64,000 nt of DNA from NCBI RefSeq assembly GCF_006715725.1, contig NZ_VFNU01000001.1:2914001-2978000 (forward strand), in the 5' to 3' direction. Under the pieces are notes generated by a model that saw only the letters and a program-made list of their open reading frames with translations, had not been told where the DNA came from and made no database searches. This DNA is from Nocardioides sp. SLBN-35. Lineage in GTDB: Bacteria > Actinomycetota > Actinomycetes > Propionibacteriales > Nocardioidaceae. Shown piece after piece: positions 57,495-64,000 of this stretch. The position numbers were made by a program, and so were the translations under genes. The first letter of the stretch is position 1, and each line of letters starts with the position of its first letter.

Positions 57495-58337
57495 TTGGCG
57501 TACACGGGACTCCTCAAGCTCTTCATCGGGAAGCCCGTCCATCCCGTCGGTGACGACGGGCGGATGGCGCTGTCCGATCACCTGCGGGAGCTGCGGGCGC
57601 GGATCCTCAAGGCCGCGTTCGTGCTCCTCGTCGGGTTCATCGTCGCGCTGTTCTTCTTCGACCCGATCTTCGCGGTCATCAACGACCCGTACCAGAAGGC
57701 TCGCGAGGCGCTCGGCGCGGAGCGCACCATGGCGACGACCAGCGGCGTCGCGGGCGGCTTCATCCTCTACCTGAAGCTGTGCGGGCTGACCGCCGTCGTC
57801 GGCACCAGCCCGATCTGGCTCTACCAGATCTGGGCGTTCATCCTGCCCGGGCTGCACGCCAACGAGAAGCGCTGGACGATCCTGTTCGCGCTGATCGCCG
57901 GCCCGCTGTTCCTCGGTGGCATCGCGCTCGGGTACTTCACCTTGCCCAAGGGCCTGGAGATCCTGATCGGGTTCACCCAGGCCGACCTCACCAACCTGGT
58001 CGAGTTCAACGACTACCTCAGCTTCTTCACGCGCACGCTGCTCGTCTTCGGCATCGCGTTCGAGATCCCGGTGTTCGTCGTCCTGCTCAACATGGCCGGC
58101 GTGGTCAAGGGCAAGGCCCTCGGCGCCGCCCGGCCGTGGATCGTGATCGGCACGTTCATCTTCGCCGCGGCCGCGACCCCGTCCACGGACCCGTTCACGA
58201 TGACGTTCATGGCCGTGCCGATGATCGTGCTGTTCCTCGTCTCCGAGGTGATCGCCCGGCTCAACGACCGCCGGCGCGCGCGCAAGGCCATCAACGCCGG
58301 GCTCTCGCCCGACGAGGCCAGCCCGCTCGAGCTGTGA
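57495..58337 (+). CDS. tatC: Sec-independent protein translocase subunit TatC
   Basis: 280 residues, six membrane helices. MALSDHLRELRARILKA (about 24-40) is the TatC N-terminal signature, and SPIWLYQIWAFILPGLHANEKR (from about 98) with FEIPVFVVLLNMAG later. It recognises twin-arginine signal peptides. The TTG at 57495 gives a 23-residue extension as in mycobacterial TatC; ATG 57564 is an alternative. No tatB gene is adjacent. Confidence 0.92.
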   Translation: MAYTGLLKLFIGKPVHPVGDDGRMALSDHLRELRARILKAAFVLLVGFIVALFFFDPIFAVINDPYQKAREALGAERTMATTSGVAGGFILYLKLCGLTAVVGTSPIWLYQIWAFILPGLHANEKRWTILFALIAGPLFLGGIALGYFTLPKGLEILIGFTQADLTNLVEFNDYLSFFTRTLLVFGIAFEIPVFVVLLNMAGVVKGKALGAARPWIVIGTFIFAAAATPSTDPFTMTFMAVPMIVLFLVSEVIARLNDRRRARKAINAGLSPDEASPLEL

Positions 58338-58345
58338 CCCGCGGC

Positions 58346-58351
58346 TAGCCT
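58346..58351 (+). promoter_or_regulatory. -10 box TAGCCT, leaderless promoter
   Basis: TAGCCT, 6 nt, GTG 58358 (diacylglycerol-kinase-like gene). Confidence 0.5.
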
Positions 58352-58357
58352 TCACCC

Positions 58358-59227
58358 GTGCCCCGCGCGATCGTCCTCACCAACCCCACCTCCGGCAAGG
58401 GGCGGGGTGCGCGGATGCGCGACGAGGCGCTGCCCCGGTTCCACGGCGCCGGGTGGCGTACGACGGTCCTCACCGGCCGCGACGCCGACGACGCGCTCGA
58501 CCTGGCTCGGGTGGCCGCGGCCGAGGAGCCGGACGCGCTGGTCGTGTGCGGCGGTGACGGGATGGTCAACATCGGCATCCAGGCCGTCGCCGGGACCGAC
58601 GTGCCGCTCGGCATCCTGCCCGCCGGCACCGGCAACGACTTCGCCCGCTACTTCGACCTGCCGCGCGGCGACGGGGCCGCGGCCGCCGTACGCATCCTGC
58701 ACGGCACCCGCCGCACCATCGACCTGGCCAGGATCGGCGAGCGGTACTTCGGCGGCGTCCTCGCCGCCGGCTTCGACGCGGTCGTCAACGAGCGCGCCAA
58801 CCGGATGCGCTGGCCCAAGGGACAGATGCGCTACAACCTCGCCACGCTCGCCGAGCTGCGCACCTTCCGGCCGCTGCGCTACGTCCTCGAGCTCGACGGG
58901 GTCGAGCGGCAGGTCGAGGCGATGCTGGTCGCGGTCGGCAACGGCCCGTCCTTCGGCGGCGGGCTGCGGATCACCGAGGGCGCACTGCTCGACGACGGGC
59001 TCCTCGACGTGGTGCTGATCAAGCCGCTGAGCCGCCGCGAGCTCGTGCGGACCTATCCGAAGCTGTTCGACGGGAGCCACGTGACCCATCCGCAGTACGA
59101 GCGCCACCGGGTGCGCCGGGTGACCGTCGCCTGCTCCGGGATCGTCGGGTACGCCGACGGCGAGCGCTTCGGCCCGTTGCCCCTGACCGTCGAGTCCGTT
59201 CCCGCGGCGCTGCAGGTGATCGCATGA
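58358..59227 (+). CDS. Diacylglycerol/sphingosine kinase-family lipid kinase
   Basis: 289 residues. IVLTNPTSGKGRGAR (about 4-18) and the nucleotide-binding loop VVCGGDGMVNIGIQAV (about 63-78) with ILPAGTGNDFAR are DAGK-catalytic-domain motifs. A beta-sandwich C-terminal domain follows. It phosphorylates a lipid such as diacylglycerol at the inner membrane face. The stop overlaps the helY start by 4 nt. Confidence 0.9.
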   Translation: MPRAIVLTNPTSGKGRGARMRDEALPRFHGAGWRTTVLTGRDADDALDLARVAAAEEPDALVVCGGDGMVNIGIQAVAGTDVPLGILPAGTGNDFARYFDLPRGDGAAAAVRILHGTRRTIDLARIGERYFGGVLAAGFDAVVNERANRMRWPKGQMRYNLATLAELRTFRPLRYVLELDGVERQVEAMLVAVGNGPSFGGGLRITEGALLDDGLLDVVLIKPLSRRELVRTYPKLFDGSHVTHPQYERHRVRRVTVACSGIVGYADGERFGPLPLTVESVPAALQVIA

Positions 59228-62004
59228 GCGAGCACGACGACGACCTCAGCCCGGCGCAGCGCTACGCGTCGTACCGCAAGCACAAGGGCCATCCCGTCTT
59301 CCGCGACTTCGCGGCCGGCTTCCCCTTCGAGCTCGACGAGTTCCAGGTCGAGGGCTGCAAGGCGGTCGAGGACGGCGACGGCGTGCTGGTCGCCGCGCCC
59401 ACCGGCGCGGGCAAGACGGTGGTGGGGGAGTTCGCGGTCCACCTCGCGCTGGAGACCGGCCGCAAGTGCTTCTACACGACGCCGATCAAGGCGCTGTCGA
59501 ACCAGAAGTACGCCGACCTGGCTGCCCGCTACGGCAAGGACAAGGTCGGCCTGCTGACTGGCGACACCACGATCAACGGCGAGGCGCCGGTGGTCGTGAT
59601 GACGACCGAGGTGCTGCGCAACATGCTCTACGCCCGGTCCCGGACCCTCGTCGGGCTCGGGTTCGTCGTGATGGACGAGGTGCACTACCTCGCCGACCGC
59701 TCCCGCGGCGCCGTGTGGGAGGAGGTCATCATCCACCTGCCCGAGTCGGTGTCGGTGATCTCGCTGTCGGCGACCGTGTCCAACGCCGAGGAGTTCGGCG
59801 AGTGGCTGGAGACGGTCCGCGGCGCGACCCGCACCATCGTCGCCGAGCGCCGTCCGGTGCCGCTGTTCCAGCACGTGATGGTCGGGCGCCGGCTCCTCGA
59901 CCTGTTCGCCTCCTCCGACGTCGACGCCGCCGCCGGGTTCGTCCGCGAGGGTGCGCCGGTCAACGACGAGCTGATGAAGCTGGCCCGCGACGACTGGGCC
60001 TCGAGCCGGCTCAAGGGGCACCGGCAGCCGCGCGGGTCCCGGCAGGGCGGTCCCGGCAGCCGCAACGTCGGCAACGGGCGCCGGATCTGGATCCCGGGCC
60101 GCCTCGACGTCGTCGAGCGGCTGCAGCGCGACAACCTGCTGCCCGCGATCGACTTCATCTTCAGCCGCGCCGGCTGCGACGCCGCCGTCCAGCAGTGCCT
60201 CGACGCCAACCTCCGGCTCACCTCCGCCGAGGAGCGCGACGAGGTGATCGCGTACGTCGAGAGCACCCTCGGCGGGCTGCCGTCGGCCGACCTCCACGTC
60301 CTCGGCTACCACGACTTCCTCGACGCCGCCTCGCGCGGCGTGGCCGCCCACCACGCCGGCATGCTGCCCGCCTTCAAGGAGTGCGTCGAGGAGCTCTACC
60401 TGCGCGGGCTGATCAAGATCGTCTTCGCCACCGAGACCCTCGCCCTCGGCATCAACATGCCCGCGCGCACGGTGGTACTGGAGAAGCTGAGCAAGTGGAA
60501 CGGCGAGACCCACGCCGACATCACGCCGGGGGAGTACACCCAGCTCACCGGCCGCGCCGGTCGTCGCGGGCTCGACATCGAGGGCCACGCCGTCGTGCTC
60601 TGGCAGCCGGGGATGAACCCGCGCGAGCTCGCAGGACTCGCCTCGACACGCACCTATCCGCTGCGGAGCAGCTTCCGCCCGTCGTACAACATGGCGGTCA
60701 ACCTGGTGCACTCCTACGGCCGCCACCAGGCGCGTGAGCTGCTCGAGCAGTCCTTCGCCCAGTTCCAGGCCGACCGTGCCGTCGTCGGGCTGGCCCGCCA
60801 GCTGCGCAAGGCCGAGGACGCGCTCGCCGGGTACGCCGACGCCGCGCAGTGCCACCTCGGCGACTTCATGGAGTACGCCGGGCTGCGCCGGCGGATCTCG
60901 GAGCTCGAGAAGGAGTCGAGCAAGGTACGCCGGAAGGACCGGCGCGACGAGGCGCTGGCCTCCCTCGAGCGGCTGCAGCCGGGCGACGTGATCGTCGTAC
61001 CCGTCGGCAAGTTCGCCGGGCCGGCCGTCGTCGTCGACCCCGGCCTGTCCGAGCACGGCCACCGCCCGTTGGTCATCACCGCCGAGCGGCAGGGCCGCCG
61101 GCTGGCGATGATGGACTTCCCGACGCCGGTCGAGCCGGTCGCCCGGATCAAGCTGCCGAAGCGGGTCGACGCCCGCAACCCGCACCAGCGCAAGGACATC
61201 GCCCAGCAGGTCCGCGAGGCGGTGCGGGCGCTGCCGCTGTCGGTCACCCGGCCGCGCGGCGAGCGCGGTCCGGTCGACGAGGACGTCGCCCGCCAGATCC
61301 AGGCCCTGCGTGCCCAGGTCCGCGAGCACCCCTGCCACGGCTGTGCCGACCGCGAGGACCACGCCCGCTGGGCGGAGAGGTACGCGAAGCTGCAGAAGGA
61401 CACCGAGCTCCTCGCGCAGCGGATCGAGCGTCGTACCAACACCGTCGCGCGGACCTTCGACCGGGTGTGCGAGGTGCTCGAGGCGCTCGACTACCTCCAC
61501 GACGACGAGGTCACCGAGCGCGGCCGCGGCCTGATGCGGATCTACTCCGAGCTCGACCTGGTCGCCGCGGAGTCGCTGCGCACCGGCCTGTGGGACGACC
61601 TCACGCCCTCCCAGCTCGGCGCGGTGCTCTCCGCCTTGGTCTACGAGGCCCGGCGCCCAGAGGAGGGCCCGCCGAACATGCCGGGTGGCGCGATCGCGGT
61701 CACCATCGAGGCGATGGTGCGGCTGTGGGGCGAGCTGGAGCGACTCGAGCGTGACCACCGCCTCGACTTCCTCCGCAAGCCCGACGCCGGGTTCGCGTGG
61801 ACCGCGTGGCGGTGGGCCGAGGGACAGGAGCTCGACGAGATCATCACCCGCAACGACCAGACCGCCGGCGACTTCGTGCGCCAGATGAAGCAGCTCATCG
61901 ACTTCGCCGGCCAGATCGCCGACGCCGCTGCCGGTACGCCGGTCCGCGACACCGCCCGGCAGCTGGTCAAGCAGCTGCGGCGCGGGATCGTCGCGACGGG
62001 CTGA
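59224..62004 (+). CDS. helY: Ski2/Mtr4-like DEAD/DEAH-box RNA helicase HelY
   Basis: 926 residues. Walker A APTGAGKT (about 59-66), motif Ia TTPIKALSNQKY, motif II DEVH (about 151-154), motif III SLSATVSN and the helicase C motif VI TGRAGRRGLDIEG (about 441-453). A large insertion of basic RNA-binding type (about 255-290) and a DSHCT-like C-terminal domain follow. Family members unwind structured RNA for degradation or processing. Same position as in M. tuberculosis, after tatC (from memory). It is coupled to the lipid-kinase gene by the ATGA overlap. Confidence 0.93.
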   Translation: MSEHDDDLSPAQRYASYRKHKGHPVFRDFAAGFPFELDEFQVEGCKAVEDGDGVLVAAPTGAGKTVVGEFAVHLALETGRKCFYTTPIKALSNQKYADLAARYGKDKVGLLTGDTTINGEAPVVVMTTEVLRNMLYARSRTLVGLGFVVMDEVHYLADRSRGAVWEEVIIHLPESVSVISLSATVSNAEEFGEWLETVRGATRTIVAERRPVPLFQHVMVGRRLLDLFASSDVDAAAGFVREGAPVNDELMKLARDDWASSRLKGHRQPRGSRQGGPGSRNVGNGRRIWIPGRLDVVERLQRDNLLPAIDFIFSRAGCDAAVQQCLDANLRLTSAEERDEVIAYVESTLGGLPSADLHVLGYHDFLDAASRGVAAHHAGMLPAFKECVEELYLRGLIKIVFATETLALGINMPARTVVLEKLSKWNGETHADITPGEYTQLTGRAGRRGLDIEGHAVVLWQPGMNPRELAGLASTRTYPLRSSFRPSYNMAVNLVHSYGRHQARELLEQSFAQFQADRAVVGLARQLRKAEDALAGYADAAQCHLGDFMEYAGLRRRISELEKESSKVRRKDRRDEALASLERLQPGDVIVVPVGKFAGPAVVVDPGLSEHGHRPLVITAERQGRRLAMMDFPTPVEPVARIKLPKRVDARNPHQRKDIAQQVREAVRALPLSVTRPRGERGPVDEDVARQIQALRAQVREHPCHGCADREDHARWAERYAKLQKDTELLAQRIERRTNTVARTFDRVCEVLEALDYLHDDEVTERGRGLMRIYSELDLVAAESLRTGLWDDLTPSQLGAVLSALVYEARRPEEGPPNMPGGAIAVTIEAMVRLWGELERLERDHRLDFLRKPDAGFAWTAWRWAEGQELDEIITRNDQTAGDFVRQMKQLIDFAGQIADAAAGTPVRDTARQLVKQLRRGIVATG

Positions 62005-62008
62005 CCGG

Positions 62009-62368
62009 TCAGCCGAGCCCGCCCGGCGCCACGGAGCGCTCAGCGGCACGCAACCGGGCGGCGTAGGCCTCACCGCGGGGCGACAAGGCCGCCACGGCGC
62101 GGCGCCGGTCGTCCGGGTCGATCCGACGCACGATGATGCCCTGGGAGACGAGCCGGTCGACGTGCCGGGTCAGGCTGGCGGCCGGGACGACGGCGGCCGT
62201 CGCGATCTCGCTCATCGCGAGACCGGGCTCGGCGCCGACCACGGCGATGATCCGCCAGTGGTCCATCGCGAGGCCCTGCTCGTCGAGGATCGGCTGGAGC
62301 ACGCGGCGCAACCCGGCCTCGACCTGCCGCACCTTCACGGCCAGGCTGGCCTGTGGCTGCTGGTTCAC
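62009..62368 (-). CDS. MarR family transcriptional regulator
   Basis: 119 residues, short for MarR but with the complete winged helix: LAMDHWRIIAVVGAEPGLAMSEIA, ATAAVVPAASLTRHVDRLVSQG and the wing RRIDPDDRRRAVAALSPRG. The GTG at 62368 (VNQQPQASLAV) has GAGGAGG about 5 nt upstream; the longer frame reading into the promoter is rejected. It is divergent from the AmiC-like gene across 89 bp, so it probably regulates it. Confidence 0.87.
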   Translation of the reverse strand: MNQQPQASLAVKVRQVEAGLRRVLQPILDEQGLAMDHWRIIAVVGAEPGLAMSEIATAAVVPAASLTRHVDRLVSQGIIVRRIDPDDRRRAVAALSPRGEAYAARLRAAERSVAPGGLG

Positions 62369-62393
62369 CGCGGCCTCCTCGCCTGGTTTGTGA

Positions 62394-62417
62394 CGTTCGT
62401 GTGAACGCGTGTGAACG
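62394..62417. promoter_or_regulatory. Candidate MarR operator in the divergent promoter
   Basis: CGTTC-GTGT-GAACG (62394-62407) is a 5-bp dyad. It overlaps a 10-bp tandem direct repeat CGTGTGAACG (62398-62407 and 62408-62417). It lies upstream of both starts and just before the -10 box of the AmiC-like gene. Confidence 0.45.
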
Positions 62418-62443
62418 CCGGGGGCACCTCGCCATTCCGGTCC

Positions 62444-62449
62444 TAACCT
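62444..62449 (+). promoter_or_regulatory. -10 box TAACCT of the AmiC-like gene
   Basis: TAACCT ends 8 nt before GTG 62458. Confidence 0.4.
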
Positions 62450-62457
62450 AGGCATCC

Positions 62458-63534
62458 GTGCCCCTCCTGCGCCACGACGACCGGCTGACCATCGCCTTCG
62501 TCGTCCCGCTCCAGGGGCCGACGGGCATCTACGGCCCCTCCTGCCTGGCCTGCGGCGAGCTCGCGGTCGAGCAGCTGAACGCCGGCACCGGGATAGCCGG
62601 GAGGCAGGTCGAGCTGGTGGTGGTCGACGGCGGGCGCGAGCCACGGGTGGTGGCTGCCGAGGTCGGTCGCCTGGTCGACGACGGACGTGTGCAGGCGGTC
62701 GCGGGCTGGCACACGTCGGCGGTGCGCCAGGCGGTCACCCGACGGGTCGGGGGCCGTGTCGTCTACGCGTTCGGCGCCATGCACGAGGGCAGCGACCCGA
62801 CGCCCGGCGTCTTCCTGATCGGGGAGCGTCCGGTCAACCAGCTGCTGCCCGCGGCGCACTGGATGCGCGAGGAGTTGGGGGTGGGCCGCTGGGCGATCCT
62901 CGGCAATGACTACGTGTTCCCGCGGGTGACCGGTACGACGGCGCGCCTGGCCCTGGAGGACACCCCGTCCGAGGTCGTGAGCGAGACCTACGTGCCCCTC
63001 GGCACGACCGACTTCGCGACCGTCATCGACGGCCTTGCTCGCGAGCCGGTCGACGGGGTGATCATGCTGCTGATGGGCCAGGACGCCGTGCACTTCAACC
63101 GGCAGTTCGCCCGCTCCGGCCTCACCGCGACCATGCCGCGGCTGAGTCCCGCGGTCGAGGAGAACACGCTGCTCGCCGGCGGGCCGGCCGCCGGCGAGGG
63201 CATGTACGCCGCAGCGGCGTACTTCGACGGCATGGGCACAGCCGAGAGCTCGGCGCTGGCGCGCGACTACTACGCCCGCTGGGGACGGTGGGCGCCGGCG
63301 CTCAACGCGGTCGGGGAGTCCTGCTACGAGGTGCTCACCTTCCTCGCCCGGGTCGGTGAGGTCTGCGGCTCGCTGAGCGTCGCCGCTGCAGCGGCGCTGC
63401 CGGACGGCCACTTCTACGCCAGCCCGCGGGGTCTGATGCGGCTCGACGGCAACCTGCTCGACCAGGACGTGTACCTCGCGGTCGCCGACGGACTGGGCTT
63501 CCGCGTCGAGCAGCAGATCGCGCGCGTGCACTAG
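62458..63534 (+). CDS. AmiC/UrtA-like ligand-binding protein without signal peptide
   Basis: 358 residues, periplasmic-binding-protein type 1 fold. IAFVVPLQGPTGIYGPSCLACGELAVEQ, YGPS...VEQLNAGTGIAGR, GRWAILGNDYVFPR and YVPLGTTDF match the amide/urea-binding group that includes AmiC and UrtA. No signal peptide or lipobox is present, so it is cytosolic, like the amide sensor AmiC, which holds the antiterminator AmiR. No amiR was seen in the window. The next gene is ureD on the opposite strand, so sensing of urea or a short amide is likely. The 3' ends overlap by 4 bp. Confidence 0.82.
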   Translation: MPLLRHDDRLTIAFVVPLQGPTGIYGPSCLACGELAVEQLNAGTGIAGRQVELVVVDGGREPRVVAAEVGRLVDDGRVQAVAGWHTSAVRQAVTRRVGGRVVYAFGAMHEGSDPTPGVFLIGERPVNQLLPAAHWMREELGVGRWAILGNDYVFPRVTGTTARLALEDTPSEVVSETYVPLGTTDFATVIDGLAREPVDGVIMLLMGQDAVHFNRQFARSGLTATMPRLSPAVEENTLLAGGPAAGEGMYAAAAYFDGMGTAESSALARDYYARWGRWAPALNAVGESCYEVLTFLARVGEVCGSLSVAAAAALPDGHFYASPRGLMRLDGNLLDQDVYLAVADGLGFRVEQQIARVH

Positions 63535-64000
63535 AGGCCACCTGCCGCACCGCGGGCGGTCTGCCACACCGTTGCCAGGTCCGCCTCGTGAGCCTGCACC
63601 CCGAGCCGGCGCCACAGCACGGCCCCGCCCTCGAGGTCGTAGCGGTGCTCGGCGTCGCCGGGCTGCGGCGCACCCACCAGCAGCACCGACGACATCACCC
63701 GGTGCCCGCCCAGAAGTGCGCGGGCCGTGAGCGCGTCGATGGTGAGGTCCTCGACCAGGACCGGGCCGCTCCCGGAGAGCACCTCCGTGGTCTGGTGGAC
63801 CCGTCCCGGTTCCTCGCCGTGGCGGCCGAGAACCAGCGACTCCCGCAGCGCCAGCACCGCCCCGTCGCGGATCCGGGCCCGGGTCGACCGCTGCACCGCG
63901 GCCCCGGCGGAGACCACGAAGGGCTCCCCGGCCCAGGTCAGGACGGCACCCCGTCCGAGCGTGAGCCGTACGTCCCAGCGGGCCCGGCCGCCGCGCATGT
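63531..64000 (-). CDS. ureD: Urease accessory protein UreD (5' end missing)
   Basis: The last 155 or so residues are visible; the frame is open at the right edge, and UreD is normally about 250-280 residues long. The pattern LTLGRGAVLTWAGEPFVVS, GAVLALRESLVLGRHGEEPG and GPVLVEDLTID matches UreD/UreH. It loads nickel into urease together with UreF and UreG. The gene comes last in its operon on this strand; the rest of the urease genes would be to the right of the window. Confidence 0.82.
   Translation of the reverse strand, partial: MRGGRARWDVRLTLGRGAVLTWAGEPFVVSAGAAVQRSTRARIRDGAVLALRESLVLGRHGEEPGRVHQTTEVLSGSGPVLVEDLTIDALTARALLGGHRVMSSVLLVGAPQPGDAEHRYDLEGGAVLWRRLGVQAHEADLATVWQTARGAAGGL

Overview
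The window is about 72% GC, densely coded, and uses ATG, GTG and some TTG starts. The Pup-proteasome genes, the mycothiol ligase mshC, the Mpa/ARC ATPase and many leaderless genes place it in Actinomycetota, most likely Nocardioides or a close relative. From memory, gene order from uppP (9.2 kb) to helY (62 kb) follows the Mycobacterium tuberculosis block Rv2136c-Rv2092c, with insertions. No tRNA, rRNA, CRISPR array or complete insertion sequence was seen, and no gap without a gene exceeds 300 bp.

Layout. 1-9.2 kb: a Baeyer-Villiger-type monooxygenase (cut by the left edge) coupled to a ChoD-like GMC oxidase, a LysE exporter, a YbaK deacylase, an M20 peptidase, a PAS protein paired with a soluble chemoreceptor, DUF5703 and an aldo/keto reductase. 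9.2-15.5 kb: uppP, corA and the mshC block (phosphomutase-like, DUF3090, SCO1664-like, mshC), then a PAC2 protein. 15.5-25.3 kb: metH behind an S-adenosylhomocysteine riboswitch, a LysE/MocR pair, a HAD phosphatase, a RecB-like nuclease, a site-2 protease and trmI. 25.4-27.2 kb: arc (proteasome ATPase). 27.2-45.3 kb: an accessory catabolic region on both strands with two HyuA-like/DUF917 pairs, a ribose-type ABC importer, a PucR regulator, an Asp/Glu-hydantoin racemase, two aldolases, IlvE, an M20 dipeptidase, an amidohydrolase and a cysteine-desulfurase-like enzyme. It separates arc from dop. 46.5-57.2 kb: dop, pup, prcB, prcA, a DUF559-type nuclease-like gene, a FAD/Rieske oxidoreductase, pafA, an FKBP lipoprotein, pafB and pafC. 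57.2-62 kb: tatA, tatC, a diacylglycerol-kinase-like gene and helY. 62-64 kb: a MarR regulator, an AmiC-like amide sensor and ureD (cut by the right edge).

How the genes fit together. Dop, PafA, Pup, ARC and PrcBA form a complete pupylation and degradation pathway. Pup is encoded with a C-terminal Glu, so it needs no prior deamidation. PafB/PafC are the linked WYL regulators. The 27-45 kb region reads as uptake and ring-opening catabolism of a hydantoin-like or thiohydantoin-like nitrogen heterocycle; the substrate is inferred.

The most unusual feature is a family of 61-bp intergenic elements at six loci (10120, 14531, 25279, 50048, 51135 and 56063). Each is a 20-bp palindrome with a 2-nt asymmetric centre, a spacer of exactly 21 nt, and a second palindrome that is intact or decayed. 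Two inverted copies bracket the DUF559-type gene between prcA and the FAD/Rieske gene. Other window-wide patterns are leaderless promoters (TANNNT 6-8 nt before the start), four stop codons that double as the next gene's -10 box, and a strong excess of the 9-mer CGTCGTACC/GGTACGACG.
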